A stretch of 64,000 nucleotides of DNA from Misgurnus anguillicaudatus (GCF_027580225.2 NC_073341.2:17606501-17670500), one strand, 5' to 3'; numbered from the stretch's first letter, positions 35,079-47,035 are shown. Program-made: numbers and translations. Notes: generated by a model not told the origin, from the sequence alone.

Positions 35079-35967
35079 CTGAGAGTGAACATTTCCACAG
35101 GTGAGTATGGCGAGGCAGCGACGTAAGCTGACACAGTATCCCTGTGCCGAATCGGCTCGGATGGCACCAACACTGCAAAATTTCCATCCATGCGGTGTTC
35201 CGATAATTCCGGAGCAGACTGAGTTTGGAACAATCGTATGCTCCCAATCCGCCTCATGGGTGTAGAGTTCGGTGACCCAAACAATCCTTCCTGATCTGAT
35301 TGATCAGCATCCCTGACTCCTAACTCCTCATTAAGACAACCATCATTTTCCACGGCCCGAAGGCTGTAGTAGAGCTCCACTGGCGTTCCCTCAGAAGTAT
35401 CTGGACCCCTCTGACGTCCAGGGACGACGCTTGGAGGCGCAAACCACCCGGAAAGAGGTTCGAGCTCCGCGACGCAGACGCCCAGCTCTCCTCTCAACCT
35501 GCAACTCCCCCGGACCTCTTGGGTTTCATGAAAGGCGAACATCCGTACGCAAGGCAGCTTATCCACTGTGCTGTAGTCATCCCAGTCTCTTCCGGCTATG
35601 TAAAACAAAACCTGAACTTTGGGTTTGTTCAGGTAAATCCTTTCATTGAGGACAAAAGTCTGCACTTTCCAGTTGTAGGTGAAAAGAGTTGAAGAGGTCA
35701 CAAATGAGCCAGGCATCTGCAGGAGGTCCAGAGGAACCGGCTCTTCTACGGAGAGGCTTCCATAAGTGGCATTGATAATTGGAAGTTTCCTGGCCTGGTG
35801 GATAAAGAAAAGCTCAGTTCTGGACAGGAAGCTCGAGTTACGCATGAAGTCCTGTGTGGCCTCCTTGAGAAAAAATGAGGACTCTGTGTTGAGGAGCTGG
35901 TAATTGACAGGCAGGTACGTAGGGGAGGCGTAGCGTTGTAGATTTTCCAGGATACGACAATCTGTAA
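35079..35967 (-). CDS. tmem132: TMEM132-family protein, internal exon (probably exon 2)
   Basis: An 889-bp exon on the minus strand. A pyrimidine-rich acceptor (CCTATTTTAG) precedes 35967 and a donor (CAG then GTAAGA) follows 35079. It encodes about 295 codons, beginning after two bases of a split codon. Family-typical segments (exon numbering) are YLPVNYQLLN (17-26), SFFLKEATQDFMRNSS (30-45), VQVLFYIAGRDWDD (117-130), SCRLRGELGVCVAEL (154-168), VELYYSL (196-202) and RRIGSIRLFQTQS (238-250). These belong to the extracellular N-terminal region of TMEM132 proteins: single-pass type I membrane proteins with cohesin- and Ig-like domains, proposed adhesion molecules of neurons and hair cells. Three N-glycosylation sequons (NSS, NAT, NST) fit an extracellular location. 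The signal peptide, membrane segment and other exons lie outside. The paralogue (A-E) cannot be fixed, though the sequence seems closer to B/C/D than to E. Confidence 0.88.
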
Positions 35968-36010
35968 CTAAAATAGGAAAGAGGTGTCAGAAACAACTGA
36001 AATAGATGGG

Positions 36011-36012
<2 letters not shown>
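35968..36012 (-). other. Start of probable large upstream TMEM132 intron (extends to 64000)
   Basis: From here to the window end I find no further exon of the minus-strand gene. TMEM132 genes are known for a very long intron before this large exon, so all later entries probably lie in that intron, upstream of the exon on the gene's own strand. Confidence 0.5.

Positions 36013-36073
<61 letters not shown>
36013..36073 (+). repeat. GT microsatellite, about 30 units
   Basis: An uninterrupted GT run only about 45 bases upstream (gene sense) of the TMEM132 exon acceptor; on the transcript it reads as CA repeats within the intron. CA repeats near splice sites can bind hnRNP L, so a splicing effect is possible but unshown. 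Confidence 0.95.
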
Positions 36074-36074
<1 letters not shown>

Positions 36075-36139
36075 ATTACATGGGTCAAATTCAATAACAT
36101 TTGAGAAAAAATAGAGAAAACTGTATGTTTGTGCTCCCA

Positions 36140-36295
36140 TACAGTTCAGTGGTAGAGCATTGCATTAGCAGCCCAAAAGGTCATGGGTTTGAACCCAGGG
36201 AACACATGTTGATAAAAAAATATACCTTGTAATGCACTGTACTGTAAGTGACTTTGGATAAAAGCGTTTGCCAAATGCGTAAATGTAAACAGGGT
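36140..36295 (+). mobile_element. tRNA-derived SINE
   Basis: The head has a Pol III box A-like TTCAGTGGTAGAGCA (36144-36158) and box B GGGTTTGAACCC (36185-36196). The tail carries GTAAGTGACTTTGGATAAAA and GCGTTTGCCAAATGC (about 36245-36279), the 3' tail shared by many fish SINEs. A tRNA-related head and a LINE-related tail are diagnostic. It appears full length and mildly diverged. Confidence 0.85.
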
Positions 36296-36298
36296 TTA

Positions 36299-36480
36299 AG
36301 TTAATGTTTGTTTTTTGATGCGTCTCCTATGCACTTTTGATTCAATTCATATTTATTTGTATTACAATGCATTGTTTTAAAGCTGATTCAAAATGATAAC
36401 TACTATATGTACCCTAATCCTAATGTTTCTACATTCTGAGAAAAAAAGGTACAAAGCTGTGACTGGAATGGTACCCTTTC
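36299..36480. other. Nothing recognised
   Basis: AT-rich intronic sequence with no feature I can support. Confidence 0.4.
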
Positions 36481-36977
36481 AACAAGTAGGGGAGAGTGGG
36501 GCACAACCTAACGCTTTTTGGTTTTGGCTCAATCATTGAAAAAATATTTAAGTTTGATTCATTATATTTTTACACAAGCAACACACACATCTCAGCTACA
36601 AATTAACATTTGAAGTTTGTTTCTAGTACTTACCATTCTTGGACAATTACACCAAACATGAAGTGCAAACGTTACAACTTACCCCATAGGTGGGCTTAAT
36701 ATAACAGGCAGGGGGTTAGTTGTAACACTTGTTAAAAGTTTTTGAAGGCAAATATTTCAATACTATTTTGTCTATATACTTGAAGTGGATAGTATTTATA
36801 TATCTGTCTACAATGGACAGGTATCCACACTGTATTCATTCATCCAGCCCTTTTCTAACAATAGTTCAATTATAATTGTATACAAATGTCTAAATATGTG
36901 AGAAAACGCAGCAGAACTTTTTTTTATACGTGACCCAGTCTGTAATAACCATACTACAGTTTCAAAATCAAATTCTA

Positions 36978-37611
36978 AGGCTGTTTTCACATATGTTGTT
37001 GCGCACCGTGGTGCGGCCTCGGAGCGCACCAAAATACATTGTATCATTTTTCAGTTAGTGCGGTCCGTGTTCACATATACATATTTTTTACTTTACTTGA
37101 AATTTAAACGATGCACGTCTTTGTGAAGTTTCTTTGCTTTAACACGAAATTGCGTAGCTGTTCTATTAAAACCTTTCTCACGGAGCCGTTTGCTAAAAAG
37201 CCTGTAATGTCACTATTTGTGTGTGGAGGACAGCTATGCATTTATAAAATCATCAGCTCAAACGTCAAGGAGACAGCGAATCTCTCTGCAACGGACCAGA
37301 TTGGCTTGTTTGTTGTTAACCCACAATATAACACCCGGCTCACGTCACAACGGAAGCCCAGTGGCTCAAACATGTGGAGAACTTCCTGTATTTGGTTCGG
37401 TCCGAGGTCCGGCAGTGTTCACACCACAGGTGGGTCGCCACAGAGTTCGGCAACAGCCGCTCCGAGTCCACCTGTTTAGAGCGGTCTCGGAGCGGCCGTT
37501 TAGTGCGCACCCGAGTGCGGCTGTTGTGTTCAAACTGACCCAAACGCACCGTACTCGGAGCGACACGTCATTTGGGCCGACCTAAACAGTGTATATGTGA
37601 AAACACCCTTA
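36978..37611. mobile_element. TA-flanked transposon with TGTTTTCACATAT ends
   Basis: The left end (TA)AGGCTGTTTTCACATAT and right end ATATGTGAAAACACCCT(TA) are inverted repeats with TA on both sides. The interior is GC-rich with repeated GGAGCGCAC/CTCGGAGC motifs. Overlapping open frames on both strands (37111-37585) are compositional. It belongs to the same terminal family as the element at 47627-48935. Confidence 0.75.
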
Positions 37612-37670
37612 GATACATTCTTTTCATTATGGTTTCAATCTTTAATTTGACCTTATTTAATCAATATTAA

Positions 37671-38054
37671 AGCGTAACTAAACCCCTGACTCCGCCCACT
37701 GTTAATATTTGAAAAATGCAAGAAAAGTGGGCAGATCCCAACGGAGATAGAGGGGATGGACTAAGCTCGTACCAAGTGTGTGGTGAGATCGTAACAAGGG
37801 CGTGGTGAGCTTTAACCTGCTTACGTCACAAGTTATTTTTTGGACCCAACATCCAATAGGAAAATTCAACTGCAGTAGCCACCGTTCAACCTGAAGAGGG
37901 CAGCACTTAGATGTTTTTACACATTATAATGTAGTATTGAAACACTTTATATCCAAATGTCAAAAAACTTACTAAAATCAATGAACAGCACTAATAAAGC
38001 CCCATTTTTACAGATCATTAACTAAAAAAAGTTGGTTTAAGGTTTAGTTACTCT
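37671..38054. mobile_element. TTAA-flanked MITE (AGCGTAACTAAACC ends)
   Basis: A 384-bp element with ends AGCGTAACTAAACC and GGTTTAGTTACTCT, flanked on both sides by TTAA (37667-37670 and 38055-38058). TTAA targets are used by piggyBac and Kolobok transposases. It is non-coding. Confidence 0.85.
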
Positions 38055-38590
38055 TTAAAGATATGAACAAAAATAAATTTGACACACGATTTTTGATAAG
38101 ACAGGCACATTTATTTTGTTGGCAGCCAGCAATCATTCGTGTGTAGCCTATTTAAAACAACGGCAAGTATTACGCTAACGTTAGCGGTTTTCCTATCGTT
38201 AGTGCTGAGGGGTTAGTTGTAACACAACGTTACAATGAACCTGCTGGGTGAAAATATTTCAAGCCCACTAAAAAAAGTTGCTAAGAGCTGCAGACATATT
38301 TCAAAATGATGCTTTGTTTTAGTCAATATAAGACTTTAATATGACATAGCATTGGATATGGTATCATACACATCCAACTTAGAAACCGAAAAAAAACATA
38401 TGATGAAAAAATGTACTTACATGCCACCAAAACACTTGTTCATCAATAACTCTCTGGAAAACATACATTTCCAATAATTTGCGAGAGATCGTCTTTAGGC
38501 AGGGTGAAAAAATAGCGGAAAAACAAAATGCTCAACTTTGTACAACAATGTCCGTGTTACCAACTAAGTTTTTGTCACGCGCACCCCTAC

Positions 38591-38760
38591 ACTGTTGAAT
38601 GTAACAAGTGCTGCATATCATTACCTCAAATGTACATATTGGTACCTCATAGGTACATACTGGTACCTATATATAGGTACATATCTGTACCTAAAAGTAC
38701 ATATTAGAACCTTTTTAAAAGGTAACATCCCAATGACAGCTTTTGTTCCTTTTTTTTCTG
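38591..38760 (+). repeat. GGTACATA/TACCT short repeat
   Basis: Alternating TGTACATATTGGTACCT-like motifs form direct and inverted repeats (38625-38715), ending in TTTTAAAAGGTAACATCCCAATGACAGC. It resembles a common cyprinid interspersed repeat; the open frame over it is an artefact. Confidence 0.6.
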
Positions 38761-39930
38761 ACAGTATACAGGCGATGAAGGTCATATATAATAGAGATCT
38801 TCATCTTAATGCTTCTGAAATGATCCAACCATGTGATTTCTGAAATTGGAGTGTCCATTACCTAGTTAACACTTGTTGCTAATGCAGCACTTATCTGCCC
38901 TAAAGCTGGTAAAACCTTTTGGGTTTATATCTTTTTTGCATAAAAACAAAGCTATATTCATTTTCTGTTTTGAGCTTTCACGTTCCTGCGCTGCATCACG
39001 ATGAAATCATAAAGATGAAATCAGGTTTCTGTGTGTGAAAGATCTAAAGTACCTCTCAAAGCAATAAAAAAACATAAGTGAATACAGGAACTTTAATGAC
39101 CACCTGATTTTAGCCTTGCTTACATGTGTTTAGTTATTCTTTCAGAGGACTGATCTAGATTCTCGGTTTGTTACTGAATCATAAAATAAAAGGCAATGTT
39201 ATTTTCAGAGCAGGCGCTGGTTGTATTTTGTATGATGTTTGTTGTGCTGTTTGTGGTAGACAGCACTGACTGTGGCATGTTATTATAACCACAATAGAAA
39301 AGCCTTCAGCAGAAACATTGATTTTACTTCACAGGCAGACAGTAATATGGAGACTGATAAGACATGTTGATATGATGATACATACCAAAATAGACAAAGG
39401 TAGAATGAATGAATACATTTATGAACCAGTTATAGCCTATATCGCACATGACATGTACATAATACAACATATCTATTGAACATAATTAAGAACAAATCTT
39501 TCATTTGCTTATTATTTTCATGAGCTGTCTCTATTATTTAATAAAATGACCTCAAAGGATTATGAATGTCGGGCTGTTGAGAATTCAGGAGACAACTGTG
39601 ATTTGTCATACTTTACAACAGGGACTGTATAGCATCTCTCTCTAATGCTGACACCTGAATCAGCTCTTTATAATGTCAACGATAGACTCGACTGCACTAT
39701 ACGCCTGGATAATAATGTTTATCTCCATCATTTTATCAACATACATTAATAAACCGCTGCTGCCACAATCACTATATGTAAACAAACATCTATTTAAAAT
39801 AACATTTCATTTAGCACCTGCTGGAAACACTGCATCTTACTATATATACAGTATTGTCTTTTTGCTAAATGTCCACAAATGTGCCTGTATACTCGATTAT
39901 TGTTTACTGCTTTTTAAAGTAAACCCAGAG
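38761..39930. other. Non-coding, probable intron
   Basis: Single-copy AT-rich sequence with no recognised exon or repeat. The open frame at 39673-39939 has no supporting features. Confidence 0.4.
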
Positions 39931-39934
39931 ATCT

Positions 39935-40005
39935 TTTAGCTCAGTTGGCAGAGCATTACATTCACGGGTCACAGGATTCCCAAAGAACACATTCTTATAT
40001 AATAT
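39935..40005 (+). mobile_element. tRNA-derived SINE, 5' fragment
   Basis: TTTAGCTCAGTTGGCAGAGCA is a tRNA-like box A head (39935-39955), followed by a decayed box B region (GGGTCACAGGATTCCC) and AAAGAACACATTCTTATAT. The 3' tail is missing. Confidence 0.65.
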
Positions 40006-40970
40006 ATTCTTCGAAAGCACACTTTCCTAAAAGCTTCTGCAAACTGTATATGCTCTTGAATCGTGTTCTCAAGTTTAAATTCACTTCGCAAATGTCATCG
40101 CACATCTTTGTATCCAACCTTTGTTTTAACATCATATCCAAATCAATGGTTAAGTGGTCTTTGACCTTAAAACTGAGGACAAGCTGTACTGTGATTAGTC
40201 TCCTCACTTTCTCTGTTTTCACCGAGCAGGAAGCAATGAATGGCCTCCTTGTAAATCAAAGAGAATAAATTACGACTCATTCAGGAGGATTTGTTATGCA
40301 TACACATGCGCGACAAACACAGCTGAAAAGAAGAGCTTTAAAAGGGACATGAGGTCAAACAACCTTGCAAAACAAAACTGTAAAAATGCTAAATATTAAA
40401 TATCTGTTCATCTGGGTATGTGCAACTATTGTCTAGTATTTTTATTTTACCTTGTGTCTATTTCTTTTATAATGGATAGCTTTTATTTGATTTTAACTGT
40501 GCATTTTTCAAATAGTTCAAAGGACTGGAGTCAATTATTCCTCTTATACTACGGTTACCACAAACATTGCTCCGGTGGTTATTTAAGACTTTTGACAGGT
40601 CATGTGTGCGTTTTACAGAAAAACAATCAACACCCGTTAAACACTTCTCAACCAATCAGAATAAAGCATTCAACAGGCCTGTAATATAAAAATAACTAAC
40701 TAAACTAAACTAAACTTAAAACTGCACAAAAATGTTTTCCTTTTAACTTCTTTATAACATTCATACATAGTGCCCAATGCAACTATTCTGGAGCATCTGG
40801 ATTTTTGGTATTGCCAAGCTGGATCAATTTGTTGACATTAAGACTATCTAAAATGATCTATCACACCTCTAATAGAGGAATATGTTGCAGCATTAGGATG
40901 TTTAAGGTTATTAAATTAAAGTCCCTTTAGCGAAGCTGCACCATAAGGCGGCTATGTTTGCAGTGCCTCT
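40006..40970. other. Non-coding, probable intron
   Basis: AT-rich sequence without recognised features. Open frames here are short, on opposite strands, and lack domain or splice support. Confidence 0.4.
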
Positions 40971-41454
40971 GGGCAGTAGGGCCTAAAAAAAAAATTTGTT
41001 TGGTTCCGGTTTCCGACCGACCCTGCCAATTTATGTGCGACCCAAATTTATTTTATGAGCTTGGGGAAGAAATAATACACATTAAATAAATACACACATA
41101 AAAAAAATTTTGAGGCGAACTATAATTTACCTTTTAGTACAGCACCGTTTTTGTTAAGCACGCGTCCTCCAGCAACAAACCAGGCAGCTACACAGTCGTT
41201 AACACAATAGTTCACAGATCGTTGTCGCCACTTACAAAAGCACTGGTAAAGTGGTAATTTTTGGTGTGCATTCGAGCTGTTTCGTGCACAGCAACGTGAT
41301 CTTTTGCCCCGCCGAAAGTTGTAAATTACAGACAAAAAAAGACGAGCTGAACAACGATATGCAAGTGGGCTTTTCTCTTCCAGAGAGCACAAACCAAGGC
41401 TCATTTTTGCTGGCAGTAAGTGAATTATAATATTTTAATTTATGGTATTATGAC

Positions 41455-42413
41455 CAGGGCTTGACATTAACACCGCCAAACGCGGGTAAGATTTCGGCCG
41501 TAAGGCGGGTCTGTTTTCTTAAAAGTTATGCGAAATGATAAACAATACGCAATGCGACACTGGAAACTACAACTTCCATGAGCATTCTGCACCCAGAGCA
41601 ACGCACAGAGATCTGTTGAGAGACGCGCACGCGATCAGCGGGGCGTTGCGGACCAAAGCGTCACCTTCCAGAGAGCGCGCGAGAGCTGATGGATTTGCGA
41701 ATGCACAAGAGGACGCAGTCTGAGCGCATACACACTTCGGGAAAGATAAAACAATTGCATGGAAGTGATTTATTAGATATAAATTGCGTGCAAACTCTCA
41801 GGGCAAGAGCGAAGAGAAATTCAGCGCATCTGAATGCACACGAAATCAAAAGAAACCCGCCATCGAGAGGTTCGCGCATCATTTTAATGTAACAATTATG
41901 CACTACCGAAATTTGTCATTAAAAGTCTTAAATCACTTTTATCAGAAACCATTTAGCTTATAAAATACATCTGCATGACAGTAAAATTAATGTACATATC
42001 TTGACAGTATTTACTGCTGTTGTAAATAAATATTTAAAGTGGTTATCGATGGGTTTTGTGTTTATCTTTTCAGTTTAGAATTAGTGTTTCTTCTACACCC
42101 CTGTTCTACTTTTAATATATTTATTCAAAGTTAATCTATTTATGCCTTAATTACTAGCATGTTTTTCATGCATCTTATATGATCTATACTGATATACCAG
42201 CTATATACCAGCTAAATGTTGTCTTAATTCGGGTAGTCAGACTGCATTTGAAATTCAGTCTGCATCTAATTTAGCAAGTAAATTTGCTCGAATTAAAGTA
42301 ATTTTAGGATGCCAAAGTCAAATTTAATCATATACAATTTAACTTTGGCTAGTACCTTTGAAAAACAACTAGCCACTTTGGCTGGTGAGCAAAAAAGTTA
42401 ATGTCAAGCCCTG
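41455..42413. mobile_element. hAT-type element nested in the 1.9-kb transposon
   Basis: A 959-bp element with inverted ends CAGGGCTTGACATTAAC and GTTAATGTCAAGCCCTG. The flanks are ATTATGAC (41447-41454) and ATTATGCT (42414-42421), an 8-bp duplication with two mismatches. The interior includes a CpG-rich part (41570-41730). No intact transposase is seen. Confidence 0.88.
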
Positions 42414-42578
42414 ATTATGCTACAAAGAGTTCTACTTTTATACTTTAGCCACAGGCTCACGTAAGATATTTTTCATATCATACAGACAGATTCAACACCG
42501 GCCTCCACATATTGCGTTTCGTTATTTATTTATTTTTTTACTTTAAAACACGTAGTGTATTCGTTCAGCTGCATTTAC

Positions 42579-42686
<108 letters not shown>

Positions 42687-42918
42687 TAAAAAGAGATAAT
42701 CCGTGGAGATCCGTGGTTCCGCGCTGCGTGAGACAAACACGCAATATGGCCAAAGTCACCTCAAATATATCCGCTATTCAATTGAAATATTTAACAATTT
42801 CCTACCTATCCCTTGCTGCCACTGTAAAAAAAATAAAAAATAAAATAAAATAAATTCCCTACCGACCCATGACCTAAACTGACAACCAACCGGAACCAAA
42901 CTTTTTTTTTTTTTATGC

Positions 42919-43136
42919 CTAATTTAGTCATGCAAGACTAAAGTCCTATCTACTTTAATAGGGACACATATCTCTAAATCATGTGCTAAAATCACTATTA
43001 CACAACATATTTCTGATATCAGCTTTATCATAACTTTTGTTTCTTAATCTCACATTTTTTTTGTAATTTCAGCTCTGTGCATGTGCACAGGTTGGCAAGC
43101 ACCTCACCCGACTCCCCCAGAGAATAGTCAGTCTTT
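42919..43136. other. Nothing recognised
   Basis: Short AT-rich gap between two transposons; no feature supported. Confidence 0.4.
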
Positions 43137-43772
43137 GGCCCTGTCCCAAATGCCGCACTTCATGTGGACTTTCGGTCTCGTGGCCTTAAACTGCGCGTGC
43201 TTGCATAGTCTACGAGTTCGTAGGGTGGTCCATCTGTCATTTTTACAATCCGAAGTGTGCTCATCAGTGGCCCCTTTGCACCCTTTATGCCTTCGGTGAA
43301 GCCCACACTGCTGCAGGCTCCATGCACTTTACCAACCCAGAAGTCCTTGCAAAGAGCAATCAGACGACGGATGGGATGAGTTCACACTGATGGGCAACTT
43401 CTTTTCCTATTTCCGGCGTGATGCTCGAGTCTGTCCCAAAATACGACTCCGGTGCACCCTTGTGGACTCGCGGGTCAAGGGTCCCTAAAGTCTGCACAAC
43501 ATGATGCCATCAAAGTGTGGACATGATGCCATGATACTTTTAACTGGAAGGCGGGACTTTTGTGACCAGAGCAGCCATATTAGTGCGCACTCACATTAGG
43601 GCTAACCCAACCAAACCGTGCCCCACTGCAATTGTACCCCCCCTATCTACTCCCCCAAAAGCAGGCACTCACACTGTACTTTGAGCGATCCAAGCACAGT
43701 CGTGCTTTTGTCATTATGCTGTGTTCACACCAGCTGCGGTAGAGGCGTCAAGCGCCATTTGGGACAGGGCCA
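43137..43772. mobile_element. TIR element with GGCCCTGTCCCAAATG ends
   Basis: Ends GGCCCTGTCCCAAATG and CATTTGGGACAGGGCC are perfect inverted repeats. The interior holds two related blocks (TCACACTGTACTTTGAGCGA and GCGTTCACACCAGC-like), also found just outside at 43830-43920, so other short elements are mixed in. The plus open frame at 43081-43299 is not a gene. Confidence 0.75.
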
Positions 43773-43879
43773 TAAGCAATTGATGATTGTTTTTTAACTG
43801 GAAGGCGGGACTTTTGCCCCCAAAGGCAAGCACTCACACTGTACTTTGAGCGATCCGAGTACGGTCGCGCTTTTGTCAT

Positions 43880-44342
43880 TATGCTGCGTTCACACCAGCC
43901 ACGGTAGAGGTGTCAAGCGCTAGTGATTTCAATGTTAAGTCAATGTAAAGACGTGTTTATGCGTGTCTGGAGGTCCCGTGGACTAGAGGAGGTCCCACAA
44001 ACTAGAAACGCATATGAGCCGTTTAGCGCAGTGCGGTAAACGCGAATCCGCCTTATTTGTGCATCTAGTTTGTGCGAATGATGCAAACTGATGCGAATCA
44101 GAACTCTAGTGGAAAATCGTGCCACGTTAACCAATCAGGAGCTTGCTCTAGGAGTAACATGATTACAGGAAGCGAGCGAAGACGTAGAAGCCCCTCCCAT
44201 GATTCGAATTTCTGCGTGAATGTCTTGAATGACTAGAATTTCACATGCGAATGAAGTGAGTAAACTCAAAATGTTCAAGCGTCCAACAAGGTGAATAGTG
44301 CGTTTTCGCTGCCTCTACCGTGTGTTGTGTGAATACAGCATT
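43880..44342. mobile_element. TIR element with ATGCTGCGTTCACAC ends
   Basis: The left end TATGCTGCGTTCACACCAGC then CACGGTAGAGG and the right end CCTCTACCGTG then TGTGAATACAGCAT are inverted repeats of about 30 bases. The interior is non-coding with short inverted motifs. It resembles a common fish MITE. Confidence 0.7.
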
Positions 44343-45129
44343 AGGATGCGATTGTTTGAAGAAAGCAAGAAGTAAAGCACTCTCTTAACACTGGAACCCA
44401 TTATAATGTTAAGTCTGAGTTTTTTAATCTGAGTCGTTTGGTGTGCGATTAACACACAGCCCTCTCACATCCCCACTCATATCGCTTAGTTGATCTGTCG
44501 CGTGTGCAGCTCAGACATTCATGTAACCTTGCTGTGCACATCAGAAAGTTTTATTGAAGGCAGATGAGTGGTTGCGCAATTGACATCTCTCCTTTTAAAC
44601 TGCGCTCTGGTGTGATTTGCAATCAAACTGCGCGTTCTGCATTTGAGACCAAGAACGGCGCTCGAGCCCACCTCTGCAAGCTGCAACAATCAATGGGGTT
44701 ACTTCACTAATCCAGGATATATCGCTTCCTTGACAATTATGTTACTAAGGCTGTGATTTATTGCATTGATTTCAGCCTCCATCTTTATTGTTTACAAATT
44801 TATTGTTGTTGCTTTGGCAGAAAAATAAATTTCCTTGTGAATTTCAGACATCACCATATATATCCCAGAAAGTAATGCAGATTTGCACACATATGGTTTA
44901 GACTGCATGCTTGGTCAGCAATCAAAAGCCATAGCCAGATGCTGCAGTCAGGTCCAGATGTTACTGGCTATTACTTTTCCACTTACAGCTACTTTAGGCA
45001 CAGCAGATGACATGAAACATCCTTACAAACCAGAAGGCACAAGCACTACAATACGGATCTGCATACGGATACCTGCAAATGCAAAAAATAGCCTTTTTGG
45101 TCAAAAACCAATACAAGCTTTAATTTATG
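44343..45129. other. Non-coding, probable intron
   Basis: No gene or repeat recognised. The open frame at 44883-45143 shows no domain. Confidence 0.4.
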
Positions 45130-45690
45130 ATTTACAAGCTTGAATGCTTTTAATTTCAAGAGTGCCGTGTTAAAAGAAGCTGTAATTGTTGCAAAAAGAA
45201 AGAAACCGTTAGAAAAGTAAAGAACGAACCCGTGCTTAAATGAAATTAGGAACATGACCGGCAACCTGAAAAAGGGAAGCCATTAATCAGAGGAGCTCTT
45301 TAAAGTGCTGTGTGCATGGCAGTAATTTCAGTGCGTGCGCAATATAAAGTCATACACTTAGTCGAAAGAGAAAATGAAATATGGGAGTTGAATGGCACTA
45401 AACGGCCACAAATTCTTGCCACTTATTAAATCTAAGTCAATTTCATTTCATTTAGAGCCACAATAATAAAAAACACGATTTCTGGTTGTACTTCTCATGA
45501 TAGGCTCAAATGAATGAAGACCCAAAGGAACATAGCCGGCGGTTTTTGCTTTCTCATTATTAAGCGTGACAATCACTTTCTCTTTTAACAAAGCAGAGAA
45601 ATTACACTGACGTGAGAAACTTGAGCTCATTCACACATTAAACACAATGAAACAGCTTGGGTTTGACAACGCTGAAATACATCACAGTTT
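45130..45690. promoter_or_regulatory. Candidate conserved non-coding element
   Basis: A long non-repetitive stretch of even composition with many homeobox-type cores (GCCATTAATCAG, TCATTATTAAGCGTGACAA, GGCAGTAATTTCAG) and no open frame that looks real. It is suggestive of intronic regulatory DNA; this is judged by eye only. Confidence 0.25.
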
Positions 45691-46819
45691 ATTGGGCCAA
45701 CTTTACCTGACATATTATATTAAACAGCAACATACAAACTATCAAATTAATCAGAAATGATCACTAGAAGATTTGTAAAGCAATCCAGATTAGGACATCA
45801 CAACCTGAAATATTAATTATCATAAATGCTTAATTGTTGTTGTTCTATTAAGTAAAAATTACTGTATATTACAATAGATGGAGTGACACAAAGTATATAA
45901 AACTAGAGAATATAGTTTAAGAAATAGCACCGATGAATATCCCTGAAGACATTTTACAGAAAGATTTCCTTTTGATAGTTTCAGTTTTATAGCCCGTCTT
46001 GTCCCAGTCATCAAGAACCAGCGAGTCTTGACCTGTCAATCACCAGTACAGCCGCTTACCGCCTGTCCTGTTCCTTTCTGAAAGGTTTTCACTCTGACCA
46101 CCCGGCTGTCATGCTGATAGATCAGCATAAGCGCCCGGTCAGCCTTTGCATTGAAGCTCCAGACAAGGGGGAGGCCTTTCTCTGACTGGCCAAGCAGGAC
46201 ACAGGATTAGGAAGGCCTGACAGGAGGGCAGCAGCCCAGGGTTGGAAAGGGCTTTTCAGAGTCACTGCCCCTAGCCTGGCTGTGGGCAAGAGCTGCCCTA
46301 ATGATATGTAAGGCTACAGAGGCTGTGTCAACCTGTCCACTGGCTGTCAAAGAGTGTGGTGAGGGCCTGAGGTGGGAGAGCAAGTCACAGAGGTGTGAGA
46401 ATAAAGAAGGGCAAGGTGAGGAAAGAGAGGCCAGGCCGGTAAACAGATAAAAAGAAGATAAGAAAGTGGGAGAAAGAAAGAAAGCAAGCAAGAGGGATCT
46501 GTGTGGTTGTCAGGTGTTTATTGGAGTGGAGCGGGATTGTTTTCTCCAGGGAATCCTCTGTTGAATTCGGCTGCTTAGTTTTGGAGGACTTTGTAATCCC
46601 ACAATGCCTTGCTCACTTTCAAAGCCTGTGCTTCTGTTAAAACATTTCAGCCAGAATGATGCTGGTCCTCATGCCAGAGCTGCTGCTCAGTCAAGGCATC
46701 TAAAAAACTGCTCTCAGATCAGCCTTGGCATGTCGCAGCATGTTTATGAACCTCAAGTTTCCTTCAAAAATGTCTATACAGCGTCTTTATGCCATTAGAT
46801 GCAGCTTTTGGAGCAATGG
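45691..46819. other. Non-coding, probable intron, partly GC-balanced
   Basis: 45990-46350 is unusually GC-balanced for this region (for example CACCCGGCTGTCATGCTGAT, AGCGCCCGGTCAGCC) without coding potential and could be conserved. 46440-46500 is purine-rich (AGAAAGAAAGAAAGC). The rest is unremarkable. Confidence 0.35.
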
Positions 46820-47035
46820 TCAGAAGATATAGATTAAAAATCAAAGTGCTTAAAAGGTTTTTCATAGCGATGCCATAAAATAACCATTTTTGGTTTTCAC
46901 AGAACCTTTCAGTCAAAGGTTCTTAGTAAAACTTTCTCTTTAATACATTTTTTCACTGCAAAGTTTCTTTGTGGAAGATGAAAGGGTTTCTTCGGAAGTT
47001 AAAGGTTCTTTATGGAACCATACACTCTTCAAAAC
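46820..47035. repeat. Interspersed repeat (AAAGGTTCTTTATGGAACC type)
   Basis: Alternating AGGTTCTT and AGAACCTTT motifs, beginning near TAGCGATGCCATAAAA and ending AAAGGTTCTTTATGGAACCA, match a very common cyprinid short repeat by eye. Confidence 0.65.

Larger units (their letters stand above)
36486..38590. mobile_element. Decayed DNA transposon containing two younger insertions
   Basis: The left end GTAGGGGAGAGTGGGGCACA and right end GCGCACCCCTAC are roughly inverted copies. Internal GGGGTTAGTTGTAACAC occurs in both halves (about 36713 and 38209). It is interrupted by a TA-flanked element (36978-37611) and a TTAA-flanked MITE (37671-38054). No transposase is recognisable. The outer ends are diverged, so the exact limits are uncertain. 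Confidence 0.5.

Noticed and set aside
35431..35649. 72-codon plus-strand frame
   Set aside because: It is the antisense of the TMEM132 exon.
36140..36210. A tRNA gene
   Set aside because: Box A and box B are present but the cloverleaf is degraded and a fish SINE tail follows; it is a SINE head.
37111..37585. Overlapping 122-codon frames on the plus strand and two on the minus strand
   Set aside because: They lie within a TIR element of high GC content; four frames open at once indicates composition, not coding.
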